This document shows positions 13,834-27,435 of a DNA stretch of 64,000 nt, piece after piece. The notes below the pieces were generated by a model, which ran no database searches, was not told the origin of the DNA, and worked only from the letters and a program-made list of their open reading frames with translations. This stretch comes from Piscicola geometra (lineage: Eukaryota; Annelida; Clitellata; Hirudinida; Piscicolidae), in assembly GCA_943735955.1 (NCBI GenBank), contig OX030955.1:3736835-3800834 (forward strand). Reading direction: 5' to 3'. Each line of letters opens with the position of its first letter. Within the stretch, counting starts at the first letter, position 1. Made by a program: the position numbers and the translations under genes.

Positions 13834-16800
13834 AGTGGTTGGTTTCGCTGAATCGTTGAGTGTTTTGCTGTTTGGTGTGGCTCAAGGCTAGAGTGAAATG
13901 TGCCAAAATAAGGGTAAAGTTGTCGATTACGGAAAGTGTAAGAAATTGGATGATAATGTTTAATCTAGAAAACAAGGCTTTTGTTTTAAACTGATTAAAG
14001 GTTTTATCATAGAATGTTGATAATACATTAGAGTACAAGCTTTCATACAGATTTTGTATAAAACTCTGAATCCATATGACTATAGCTTTTTTATCATTGA
14101 TTTTTCCAAAGATTAACAAAGTTAATTATCTAATTGAACCAGTTAATTAATTTTGAAAATTTGTTCAAGCCATATTTAACGAATATTTTAAAATAGCTCT
14201 CGTTATCTTTTTAATCTATTAAATAAATATTTTGTGAATGTTTTATTTTGCATTTAGTATTTAAACAATTGTTACTTTGTTTTATCTGAATTATTCGTAT
14301 ATTTTTCAAGTTTATGAGAAATATACAGTCATTATCAGCTTATAAAATAACTATTGAATGCCATTACAGAAAGTAGGTACACTCAAATTGTGTTATATCT
14401 CATAATAAATTATTTTCTTTTAATGCAAGATTTATATAAAAACTTTGCTATTCGTTATACGGAACCTGTATTTTTATGTTTGTATGTTAACACAGCCAAC
14501 TTTAATGAACACGTGTTTAAACGTTCCACAACTCTCACTTTGAACCTTATTAGCTCATTTTATAAAGTAATCTTAGAATCTTAGTTCATTGGCCCCTTGG
14601 TCCATTAGTTTTTACATGGAATCTAGTGCATTACTCGGCTCCAACGTTCCATGTCGCTATTAACCAATCTTTTTGATTTGTGAAAACCTTTGTGTTTCTT
14701 CAATGTTGCTAAAGCTGTATAAGTAAAAACTAGTTTAAATAAACCTTTTTATATCGCATTTTCATTTGTCAAGCAGCATTTGAAAGATTTTATATTAAAC
14801 ATATAAATGCCATAAGATCTACATTCAGTTTGCTAATTATACAGCAAATCTGTCTGTGAAATGTCCTCAAGGATAATTTTGTTTTTTGATACGCCTTTAT
14901 TAATTCTGCCTTTCCTTTCTTCTCATTTTGGCATTTAGCTTCTGAGCATTAGAGTTATTCATTTTATAAATATTTTACTTTATTTTTAATACTTTAAAAA
15001 ATGTAAAACGAAATATGATCGAAGATGTTTCAAATCCATGTCTTCTCAGATTTCAAAAATAATTGAATCCATTACTTGGATACGTGTGAACTCTGGTTGT
15101 ACACGTTTTATTCATACAAAGCAACGCGTTTTTAGAAGGGTTGAGGCTAAATGAAACTAGAGTTGCAAATTAGTTGTACTGAATCGTGCAAAAATAACAG
15201 TAAACATATAATTAGTTTTTTTCATACTTTAAATCATTTTAAATAAATTTTTGTATTCATGTTTTACAATATAAACTCTTTACTTGTCAACCTCATTGTT
15301 AGAAGATAGATCAATATATATTTTCGAAATCTTTTAACGTTATTTTCCTTGTACCAAGGCGCCTTTACTTAGTAAGAAATAAACTGTATAAATTTTCATT
15401 TGGTCGTTGTTAATAATAAATTGTAAATGAATAATTAACAAAGAATTTTGAAATCGTTGGCTTCACGACGATTTCATCTTTATTAACTCTGGCATTTCCT
15501 TTGTTAATTTGAAAACCCCTTCATGTTTTTAAATCTCTAAGACTACAATCACAGTTTTATTTGTACATCAATTACTCAATATATAAAAAAACTTTCAGTA
15601 GATGTTTTTGCAATATGTTTTTGAATTTGTTCGACGCTGTTTAGTTACAATGTAAATTGAGTTGGTTTAGAATTCGTTTGTTCTCCGTTTTAAAACATGT
15701 TTAAAATGTATATATTTTTCTGTTTTTAATAAAAATACGAAGTTTTACTTTATTTGACAAAAGCTTGAGTAATCACGATAATAATAAAAGTAAAATGCAT
15801 ATTTTCTAATGAAATGAATATATTTCTGGTAATTGACTCTTTCATGACGCAGTTTTACTTTACTAGAAAAATTCTAATTTACATATATTTTTAATAAACT
15901 TAATTTCTTATTCATAAACAGTTCCAACATCAAATAAAAATTTCGACTATCTTCATCATAATATTATAAATTATTATTGTTTCATAACTTAGTGAAGTGG
16001 AGGGAAATATATAATTATTTTTTCAAAATTAAAATGAATTAATTCAGTTTATTCTTACGCTTCATCTAATTATAAGCCACTTCAGAGTCATAAGTATTTA
16101 TAAAAGACTCTTCAACGTTCTTACATTCTTATATCAAACACCTAGTTTTTTTAAACACTGGAAAAATAAAATATTATATTAATACCTGTAGTCACAACAC
16201 TGAAAGATTCAATCATCTTGTGAAACAAATAGGCTAATAAAGCTTTGAAACTTAATCTTTCAATAATATTTTTGTGAACAATCTTTAAAACATATTAATT
16301 TATTTAAAGAATATTTTGATTATACGAAAGTATGATGAATGCCTTACTAAAAGGAGGAGGAAAACTGACTAGGATGAAATGAAGCGATGATCATGGAGAT
16401 GATGGAAGTAGCCAAGAGGATAGGAAGATGACGATGGTTCTATGGTGACAATGACAATAGATAACGCGCTGTCATGGTTGGAGTACAAACAAGAGTCTTC
16501 AATCAGGTTCCCATCAAAATGAATGCTCAAATCATTTTATACAAGTTGTAAAATTATTTTTGAAATGTGAGGCATACTTTCAAGCACATTAGGTAGTTAA
16601 GTTAAATTAAAACTTCCAATTGTGATATTTCAACATCATGAATCATAATCCACGATACGAAATAGGTTTCGATTTTCCAAACACTCAATGAAAACTTTAA
16701 AAAAGTCACAACGTCTAGTCATTAATCCTCTAAAAAATTAATATTTATTAAATATGAACTCTTACATGTGTAATTTTAGACAAAAAATCATGCAGTTTTT

Positions 16801-17345
16801 ATTAATTCATAAAATATGAGTAAAGAACTTTACGACAATATCATTAAGAACATTTTAAACGTAATGGATTATATATATTTTTAAACATACTTATTCAATG
16901 TGGATCCTCAATGCCTCTTACATGAAATTTAATTTTTAAATGAATTTCTAGTTCTAACATTCTAAAACTCTATTTTTTTACTAAACCATTTTCTTCAATC
17001 CAACTTACCAGCAAATCCTCTTTCTCATCCTCAAATCAATTAATCTTTCTATTTGTCTTTATTATAATACAATATAATAAACTCATTTTTACCAATATTA
17101 AGGTCAAAAAACATTTTATTTATTTTCGTCGTTTTATCTCTATTATACAATGTGGTTTCACCAATTATTCAATGATTCAAAAACTTTCAAACCATAAGTC
17201 ATAATTAACCCCCTCACGCATGCATCTATCCATGCACCAATCCTTCACCCTCCAATCTACCCATCCATTTATCCACTATTTCACCAATCCATTTATTCAC
17301 AAATTTTTGCATTCATACATACATGTAACCAAGCTATCAACCATT
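13834..17345. other. intergenic region between convergent cadherin and M13 peptidase genes
   Basis: About 3.5 kb of AT-rich DNA containing the 3' ends of two convergent genes. No exon chain, RNA gene or transposon protein is recognisable. Small open frames such as the one at 14354 have no supporting features. Confidence 0.5.
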
Positions 17346-20300
17346 TTACCACACGTTGCATTTCTTTTCTGGATTCATTGGAGATCCGACAGGACAATTA
17401 AAGGATTCCGAGAAAGACTTTGAGTTTACAAGAGATCCCAAGACTCTACGTGGAAAGATTTTTTTTTAATTAATGAAAATTGTGATTGAATTATTCTAAT
17501 TGTTTTATATATCTTAGTGCTACGGTCTATTGTTAAGCCATTTACAAAATTTTTTTATATATAAATTAATAAAATTAATAAAATCTGTAAATAAAATCTA
17601 TCAAATATTCTATTTAAAAAAATCACCACTACCTGTATTTTCCAGGTGGATGCTTACTAGTTTTTGCGTTCTGCAAGGAGTATTCGGGTCGGTAAGAGTT
17701 GCACCAGATCTGCGTTGGTAAGCATCAAAATAGAGATGAATATATTAAGTTATTATTTATAGTTTTAAAACTAAACACATGAGCAAAAAAGTGAATAGAT
17801 TATTAAAAGTATGAAATGAATGATTTCTCGAACCTGTCCGAAAGTGATGTAGAAGAGCTGCTGGTTGTTGTATGGCAAACCAGGCAATGTTGGTTCAGGT
17901 CCGTTCTTATCTATCCACTTTTGATACGCCTAACGAGTATTAAAATACTTTTTCAACTATTTGATTCAACGTTTGAAGTTCTAGTAATTATAAATTATTT
18001 GGTAATGTATTAAATATTAAAATTTTAGTTCAATTTTGATACATATTAATAAATGATCTTTCTGCCTGTCACTTACTCGGAAAGACTGCTTCAAACCACC
18101 GTTGTCTGCAATGTTTTCTCCTTGAGTAAGGTTCCCGTTCAACTGAATGGAAAGGTTTAATGCTTTTATTAAAAACATTCAAAATGAAAATAATTATGAA
18201 AATAGTTCTAAAAACAAAAGTGAAGATAATCGAAAAATACTGTTCTAAACTTATGACTTCCTCAAGCACCCACCATAACATCGATTCCGCTGATACTGTA
18301 TTTGTTGTACTGGTTGACAATGCACGACGTGAGATTCAGAAACTTTTCTCTGTCTTTCAGAGGCCACCAGTCCTTCAGGTTACCGTTCTTGTCATATAGG
18401 CTCCCTTGAGGGTGCAAAGGTGGAATGTGGATTGAAATAAAATAAAGATGAAATAAATTTTTATGAAGTTAGAAACCAGTTATGAATTATGACAGTTTTT
18501 ATACTTTTTTTATTTTCAAATAAGAACTTTAAAAAATTGAATGGGAAAAAAGTTAATGGAAACTGCATAGTAAAATGAATATTTTGTCGATATTACGAGA
18601 AAAGTTTCGAAGAAAACCCGGAGGCTAAACAAGAAGTAATGAAACATAATTATATTTTTATTATACTAACTAGGTGAAAGTGATTAGGAGTATAAATTCA
18701 TTAATAAGTCCGCCTACACCAAAAGTTGTAATTATCAACAATTATGTCCTAATGGAGGCTCTAGTTAAAATCGAAGCTCTTATCCACTAACCAATTATTT
18801 TCTTGCCACTAACTCATAAATTTTCGTTTTGTATGTAATTTGATTAATTTTATTATTATTATTTTTTATGCTTTTGTATATATTTTTATGCCTATATATA
18901 TTTTTTTATGCTCATAATATACAGTTAATTCACCTTTGTCGTCAAAGCCATGTAAGATTTCATGCCCTATCACCATTCCAATGCCTCCGAAATTTAAAGA
19001 CCTGGCAATGATGATGGTAATGATGCTTGTGAACTGATAATGATGATGACTTAATATGCTTAATGATAATAGGTTTATGATGAATATAATAATATGTGAT
19101 AAAAAAAATTTGATAATGGTGATAAAGAGTGTACGATTATTGCCTAGCTAAATATTTAAATGTGAAATTATGAAGTTAATTTATCGTTGAAGGGCCAAAA
19201 ACATTTAGAAGACAATTGGAAAAAACTACGAAGGATTTTTTATTAATAAATAAATAATTTGAGATTTATGACATATACAAACTTAAGGTTTTCTTCATGG
19301 TAGAATGGAAACTGAAGAATTGCCGCTGGGAAGGCTGTTGATCAATAGTGTTTGAAGGCTGTTTCAAAATTATCGACTTTACAAAATTCCTTATACGTTA
19401 TTTTATGTAAAGTTTTATAATCTTTGAAGTATATTTATGAGTTTTCACGTGAATTTGTAAAATGAAAATTTTATGTTAGTTCAATTTTAGAAATAATGTC
19501 TAAATTTTAAATTTTACATTTATACATTTAAAAACATTTTAATTATTCCTACTTATGAAATGTACTTTATTAATTTTTTTTTGCATAAAGAATTCAAGGC
19601 TAATGTTCAAACATAAGATATAAAACTTCGTACTGATTTGGTTCGACTTGGGGCTGTAATAGGCGTTGATCTGAGTAGGAAACGTCAACCATCTGCAAGA
19701 TATAATAAAAAATAGATTATTTGAAGGTTTAAATGGCGGAAAATTAAATTTTATTTGACATCATTGATCAGATCCCTAAGCATTTTCAAATAATTTTCAT
19801 AAAATTTAAAACTTTAAAAATATTTTAATACATGAACTCTGAGTGAGTGGAAATAAAATGATAGAGAAGCATGGAATTGAACATTATAGATTGAATTTTC
19901 AAAATTCCGTTAGCCGGGAGATTGGTAACTTTTTTCTTTAAAAAAAAGTTTAAGCGATTTAGCCTTTTTATTTTCATACTTATGAAGGGTTGAATGAATA
20001 GTGAAAAAAGCGCTTTGATTATTATTATCAAAACTATTAAGAATTATATTCAAAATCAATAAAAACTAGATCTAATGTTAATAATTTTTAATCAATTCAT
20101 ATAAATCTCAATTACTTTTCTCTGTCCACCGGCGCTCTGAGAAGCAGCATTTTTTGTTTTTCAGTGGTCTCTTCAAAATGAATCACATTGGAAAAGAACG
20201 CATCTTTTTGGAACTTCAACTGATTTTTGAATGTTTTTGTGTTCGCGTGTAAATTTGTGAGTAGGCTCTGGTGTTTGTGTATGTGTATTAATGTGTGTAT

Positions 20301-23300
20301 AGGAATTAATGTTTAAATGTGTATTAATGTGTATATGGGTATTAATGTGTGTATATGTATTAATGTGTGTATGTGTATTAATGTTTGTATGTGTATTAAT
20401 GTTTGTATGTGTATTAATGTTTGTATGTGTATTAATGTTTGTATGTGTACTAATGTGTGAATGTGTATTAATGAGTGTCTTTTTAATAAAAATGTCCTTA
20501 AATGTGCATAGAAATATTAAAAGCTATTTTTCAGATAGCTTTTGAGTTCATAAACCACACAAATAGTACAAACATCCTTAAATTCTTCCGCTATGTAAGA
20601 CTGATTGAAGATGTATTCAGGGTAACCGATGTGTTCCTTCATGCTCTTCACCTGAAGGACATGTTGAAAGCTACTTTATGGGGGTCACTATTTTATTTAT
20701 ATTGTTTTTTTTGTAGCTAGGTGGTGCTGAAAAAATTCTTAAGTTTTAAAGAATTATAACTAGTCTTGTAGTTAACATTTTTTTAGTGTTTGTTTTTTCT
20801 TTTGAACTCAATATTCGAACAATCATTGAGCTATTTTATCAAAAAAAGAGAAAAAACACCGAAATAAAACTTCAAACCACTTCAAATTAAACCACTACTA
20901 AAACACCACCTTTTCTTTCGCTACTTTCTTGGTCGATTCTTCCATCCATTGAATATCGTCAATTCCACTCAGAAAGGAGTTTTTTATTTCTCTGATCATT
21001 TCCACTGCCTGTGTGTAATACTAATATGTGGGCTTAAAATGAGATAAAAGAATGGTTGTTCAATGGTTTTCGAGTATCCTTAATCTTGCATTTATATCTT
21101 TCCAATCTTTCTAAACTTATACATTTTTTTAAACTACTACAAACCTTATCCTTGGCTTTTGAGTCAAAGTGTTTCTTGACGTACATTTTTCCTAGGATTT
21201 GTCCCATGAAATCATTCGTCAACGAAACGCAACCAACCCACCTGGGCCGGTCTGATTGGGTACCAGCGAGCACCTGATTTGCATTTTTAAACTTTCATAA
21301 AAGTCTTCAGCTCCTATTTATTAAGTTTTTCTTAAAAAAATGTTTTTTACGCATTTTATAACCAAAATAAGCAATTAACTTAAATAATTATTAATTTTAG
21401 TACTTTTTATCATAAATTTTAACAAATGCAATTTTTTTAAAGCTAAAACACACACTTGATCAATCAGCTGCAAATACTAAACCCCACCTTGTTGTAGCTG
21501 AACTTGGCATCGATGAAGCGCTGGGCTAGGTTATCTGCATTCTTCATCGCCACTTTGATACTCAGGAAGTTTGCCATCACTCTTGTTTTTTTGAATCGAG
21601 TGAGTTTATGTTTTGTATCAGCTTTTGTCATAAGTATACATTAACCAATGATTGGAAATTAATCAAATTAATAACTTTTTATAAAATAAATTTTAATCAA
21701 TACTAAGCCTATTACTGAAGTTTATATTTTTTACAAGTTCAAATTAGGGGTATATAACTTTAGTTATGCAAATTGAACAAACTAAATTTTCTATAAAACT
21801 TCTTTCAACCTTGGAGATGTAGCTTTGAGAATTGGGGGAAGCTTGGAGATGTAGTCCCAAGTAATGACCGAGATTGGCTCCTCGTCAGGGAGGAACAAAG
21901 GATGAAAAATAGAGCGAATGTATAGTTTGAAGTCGAAAGCCTGGCCGGAGAGTGTTTCACGTAGTATTTTGGTTGATTTTTAATCCAATGCATTAGACCG
22001 ATTAATTCATAGGAAATAATAATTTTTGTTTACAAATCTTAAAACCGCCGAAAATTTGCAAACAAAATATAAATTTATGGAATACATGGTTTGAGCTATG
22101 AACTATGAAGATTGATTGTCTACTTATAAATGTAATCAAATGTAATTAATCTTACACTGCTGAATAGACCGTTCATCTCCACTAGAGTTTTTATCTTGTT
22201 GTCCTTAACTTGTCTTTTCACTTCTTCTTTCAATGTTATCTTAGCGGTAATTTGGAGTACAGTTAGAATGTGAGGAACTTGAAAGAATGTATAGGTAGAT
22301 GCAGTTAAAAATAATTAGTTTACACTTTCAAAACTATAGTTAGTTTTTATAAGCCACGGAAAAGTTCTAATTAATTTCTTTGTTTATGAGCTATACTCTC
22401 TTCTTACATTAATAAGTTTTTCTTCAAGCATCAAAAATTCCTCCAAGTCTTTCTTAAGCGTTTCATTTGTAGCTGTAGGATTCAAGAAGCGTGCTAGAGT
22501 GAGAATGAGTTTGTCGTAGGCCTTCTTTGTCTTTTCGAATCTTGGATCAGTGTAGTGGCTCTTCAAAGAAGAAATCTTTCCTTGTTCTATCTGTCGGTTT
22601 TATCAGGGGTGGGTTAAATAAGTGCGTATTTGTTTGGTTGGGTGTTTTGGAATAATATTATAAAACAAGAAAGTCTTGTTCCACCAAATCTCCACACAAA
22701 TAGTTTTTCGAAAATTTTAAAATACAGTTTAGTGCTTCAAAATTTCAATAATTGATTTTGTTTGTTTGAATAATTGTAATAATTCGACAGTATTTGCATT
22801 AAGACCATCTGAACATGTTCGTTAACTCACGAACCCGTATGATTTGTTTGTTGGAGTTCTCGTCGTCAGGCACGACCGTTAGAAAGAAGAGTGACGAGTC
22901 CAAAAACTTTGTCTGATTGCGTGATTACTGAATTTGTAATAACCATTTTTTATTCTCGGTCTCATTTAATATATCACCTTTGCATTTACTATACACTATA
23001 TGCAGCTTAGCAAACGCTAAATTGAGCTATAAATGTTTAACTTGATTTGACAATCCTAGGCAGGCCTTCTCACCTGGATGAGGCTGTTGGTGATGTTGAA
23101 GTCTTTTTCTTTCCAGTTGCTGTTGAACATCGAACCCCCTCCAAACCTTTTCAACAAATCTTCCAGAGGCTTCTTGTCTAGCTCATTAATTTTGTCTGTT
23201 TGTTTGTGTGTGCTTGTTTATGTGTTGTTTGTATGCTTGTTTTTTTGGCTAGTTTTGCCTATTTTATGTCTTGGGAAAAAATGTTTTTTTATTTGAAAGT

Positions 23301-26300
23301 TTCACTTTACTTTTTTAATACTTTATACATATCCACGATATTTCTTTTTTATTATTAAAGTTTTTAAACTTCATTAATCGCCTTTATGAGAAACGATAGA
23401 AATATAAGTCTTCTATTTTTTAGGTTCAAATAAAAGAGTGAACGTACTCACTACTTAGGGTTAATTTTACCTAACAGAAACTTGATTCTCTCTCTACGTA
23501 TAAAATCTTATGCAACTAAAGCTTCTCTTGCACCGATCGATTATTCATTTTAACTCTTTACTTTGGAATTTATCTTTTCTACTACTATACTTATAAACCC
23601 AGCAATACACAAAAAGCGAACATTTTCCTCCATTCACCTATTTATAATTTCTTCTACACTCAAAACGCTCCTTCCCACCCACCTATGTTTTGACAGGAAT
23701 TATACAGCGTTTTCATAGTAATTTCTTCCTTTGATGTCTCGTTTGTATCCGGAGCTTCAAGAATATCTGAATTTTTAAATGTTTTTTTTCGCTTTTTTTG
23801 TTTTGTAATTGTTCAATGATCAAAATATTTTTTAAAGTTTTTTTTTTCATTTTCGCCAATATATATTTATTTTTGAAAAAACATATTTTATAAATTTTTT
23901 TATAAATACTTGTTACTAAGTTTTGATTAGCTGAACAATTAATGAGTTCATTAATCGACAACTCATTCATGCATCTACCTTCGTTCAGCACTAATCCATT
24001 GACCAGTCATTAATCAATCCATTCCTATTTCCATCCACTATACATCCATCTAATACTCATCCATCCATCACTCACCTTTCAGATTTAACAACATGACGTC
24101 ATTGTTCTTTTTGAAAGTTGTGATGCCGTTTTCATCCTCCGGTATTGGATTGCTACAATGATTTAGATATTTAATATAAAGGATGAATAAACATTTAAAC
24201 TGTTTTTTCTGCTAAACAAGTGATGATGTATTTTATCATCAAAAATATCCTTAGCATCGTCGTTCTCATGGTTAATGCCACTATCACATCAGCTTCATCT
24301 TTCATTTCATCAGTATCATCATTCATTTCATCAACATCACGATCATAATCCATCTCTTCTTTCTCTTCATTTTTTTTAATATTCATCAATATCATCATCA
24401 TAATCTTCAAAAAACCTTTTAATCCAGGATCCACAGGCGAACTCATAGAAATCTTCGCACGGATTGACACTGACATTCATCGAGTTGATGATCTTGGCAG
24501 CTGAATGGCGAAGGAAGGAGGGTGTTTGAGTGGATGTGGGTGTATAAGTATGTGAGTAAATGGTGGGGGCGTGAGGGGATGTATGAATACGTCTGTGAAT
24601 GAGTGTGGATGGGGGTAAGTAAGAGTTAGTGTGGATTTTGGTGCGCTTAAATGAAATTTTTAATGAATTCATTTAATGTGCGTCTCACACCTATGGACAC
24701 GCAGTGTCCAGTCATGCAGACTCCTGCTTGTTGCCTATGTTTGTCTGAAAAATAAAATTAATGTTGTGTATCTTATATATTGAGTATTATCAATTGATCT
24801 TTAAAAATATATACTTTCACAGAATTTCAAACGTGTAGTTTTCAAAAAATATTTTTTTTGTAATTTTTAAATGGGAAAATATATTTTTTTCGGATAAGCA
24901 AGTTTTTTTAATTTTTTTCCCATTTTTTATTTGTCTTCACTTTTTTGAATTTAAAAATTCAGTTTATTCAACTATCCAAAAGTTATTAAAAAACAAAAAC
25001 AAACACAAGTCTCAATGATATGATTTAGCTGTGGAAATAGAAAAAATCATTACTAGACTTTAGTGATATTTCAAAATAAACTATGCAATTTTTTCTGTTG
25101 TTAAAAATTAAATGACCCAAACAATGTTTCCCTCCCCAATTTGGAATTGTATGCAAATTAAAAATTCAAAACAAAATCAATATAACTTCTAATTTCAAAC
25201 TAATTTATTCAAATATTGATTTTAATTCAAATTTTAATACTATATATTTAATTTTAAAATTAAATTTACAATAAAAATCTTCTAAAAGTCAATATAAAAC
25301 AAGAATGATAACAATAATAATATAAATTTGAGTAAAAATAAATATAATAATTTTAATAAAAAATAAAAAAATAATTTTAAAAAATATAAATATAAAATAA
25401 AAATTATTATTATTATGATAGTGGCGCACGATGGATTTGCACGAGGAGAACGCAATAAATTGTTTTTCATATTTTTTACTTTTTTACCATGGCTCTCTGA
25501 ATGCATCAACTCGCCAATAATGTCGTATTTTTCGTCTTTTCGCACTCAGTCGATCCCAATTTTTTGCAATTTTTTTTGCAATTAAGGCTTTTTAATTGAC
25601 GAGTAAAAGTTTACAAAACATTTTCATTAAATCACTGTAAAATATAATTGTCAATACAAATTTTTATTTATAGACTATGAATTATAGTTTATTATAAAAT
25701 GTGTTTATAGATGTTATTTTTTTATGCAAACGGTTTATTTATCAAAGAAAAAGTATTCTGTCCGCTTCATAGGATCTAGGAAACGCTAGCTTATGAGCAC
25801 CGATTACATACATACCTTGAGTTTTTATTATTTTAAATAGCATAAAACAGATAATACTTTAATATCTTTTCAATGGGACTGCATATTTATGGTTTTTTAG
25901 AACTTAAATTTGATGAAACCAATACAAGAAGTGATAAACAAACCTCAAACTAAAGTTGCTGGAATAATTATACATCGGCTTAAAATCATGTCTTATCGTC
26001 TTTTTCAAGCGGCTTTAAAGTTCTGTTTTTATCCAATTATTTAAAAATCTTACTTTTAAACTCGAGCTTTGCTGGATCTTAAATATTTTTTTCAAAATTT
26101 AATTCTTTATGCCTTTAATTTATTTTTTTAAAATACAAAATTGAAGTTTATTTTTTAAATGTTCAAATCTTTAACTACACATTTTCCTTGCTATATCTCA
26201 GAGCTTTTACACAAGTAGACATTCGTCCTCTAATGTTTATTTTTGATTTCTGGTTTCACGAGGTTGTTCTACAGTTCTTTCTTCGCTATAGCGATAGCAG

Positions 26301-27435
26301 GAATTGAACTCATGAAATTCTGAGGAACGAGACGGCATCTTAACCATTGCCGTTCAAAACTAAATCTTTAGAAAAAAAAATTTGTACAACTTTTATGGAT
26401 TATCCTCTCTTTAGTCGCAGTATTTGAATTCAGCTCTCATTTTTAAAGCGTCTACATCGATTCAGAAGAAGACCAACTAAGCGCATTAAAAGGGGTTAAG
26501 TGTGTTTATGTACGTTCTATTTTTCATGAGAAAGAATTTATCGCATAAATAAAGCCGCATAAAAGCACCTTGTATTATGTAGGTGATGAGGACGATGATG
26601 ATGAAGAGGGCGATGATAAGGAGGAGGGAGAAGATGGAGATGAGGCGAGAAGGTTTGGACTTTTTGCTCGTCACTTCAGTTGATAACCTGCTGTGAATGA
26701 GTGGGTAGAGGGAAAGGTGGGTTGAAAGATGGGTTGAAGGGTGGATTTGTGGACAAGTTACTGGACTGGTAGATGGTTTAATGGGCAGGGAGTTTTAAAG
26801 GATATGTGGATGAATGGATGAAAGTTTGATACTTAATAGAAGTAATGACTAATATAGTTGGAAAATTCAGAAAAAACAAATGGATGAAACTAAAGTATTA
26901 TATAAGTAAGAATTTTAAAACTTTTTGTGTAATTATTTTAAGAATTCAAAGATGAGATTTCCAGAACACGAAAGCTCTTGAGGAACACTTTCAAAGCGTG
27001 TTCGAGTTTCTAGATAATCTGCGAACCATTATTTATACAGTCTAAATATATTTTTATTATAATTTATAAAAACTTTTATATTTTATTAGTGTTTCATGGG
27101 GCTCAATCTTGAAATTTATCTTGAGAACTGCAAACTTTAAATATAACAGCAGAATTTTATTTTTACAAAAATATTCGTACTAAAGTTCTATAACAAATAA
27201 AAAATATATAATGTATATAAAACATATTTAGATAATGTCATTTGATGAAAGCTATCAAATAATTTGAAATATATAAAAAATTAAAAAATTAACATCTATT
27301 TTGAAAAATGAATATTCAAAAGTTTAGTTATTTGATTTATTAAAAAACAATATAATAATTAGTTTTATTTTGTTTTCAAATTGAAATAATAATCTCAATT
27401 GAATTTTTAAACATTAAAAAAAACCTGGATTCCAT
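17346..27435 (-). CDS. neprilysin-like M13 zinc metallopeptidase
   Basis: Type II membrane ectopeptidase that cleaves peptides outside the cell. The 24 exons, in coding order: 27425-27435, 26569-26687, 24691-24744, 24416-24500, 24076-24152, 23683-23766, 23074-23195, 22835-22912, 22408-22590, 22156-22239, 21810-21940, 21488-21581, 21145-21273, 20910-21008, 20574-20651, 20116-20219, 19634-19692, 19283-19334, 18934-19001, 18274-18404, 18077-18142, 17834-17929, 17633-17709, 17346-17445. All phases agree, giving 2181 nt (726 aa), close to the usual ~750. Seen in order: short basic cytoplasmic tail, one membrane anchor, [13 protein letters not shown], the substrate-site motif NAYYSP, zinc motif [13 protein letters not shown] with the third zinc ligand, and terminal CNVW. 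All key catalytic residues are present, so it should be active. The first exon is least certain: the frame stays open upstream of Met 27435. Substrates cannot be inferred. Confidence 0.9.
20265..20476. repeat. 18-bp-type minisatellite (TGTGTATTAATGTTTGTA)
   Basis: About ten imperfect units built on GTATTAATGTTTGTATGT, lying in the peptidase intron between exons 20116-20219 and 20574-20651. The plus-strand open frame through it (repeated [12 protein letters not shown]) is a by-product of the repeat. Confidence 0.85.
26291..26355 (-). repeat. tRNA-like sequence, possible SINE head
   Basis: On the minus strand TGGTTAAGATGCC resembles a pol III A box and GAGTTCAATTCC a B box, at roughly tRNA spacing. 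A full cloverleaf cannot be drawn, so it is at best a decayed tRNA or tRNA-derived SINE. It lies in the M13 peptidase intron between exons 24691-24744 and 26569-26687. Confidence 0.35.

Noticed and set aside
21805..21993. 62-codon minus-strand frame with Met start overlapping the peptidase.
   Set aside because: A different frame of the same bases continues the M13 protein ([15 protein letters not shown]) with proper splice borders at 21810 and 21940.
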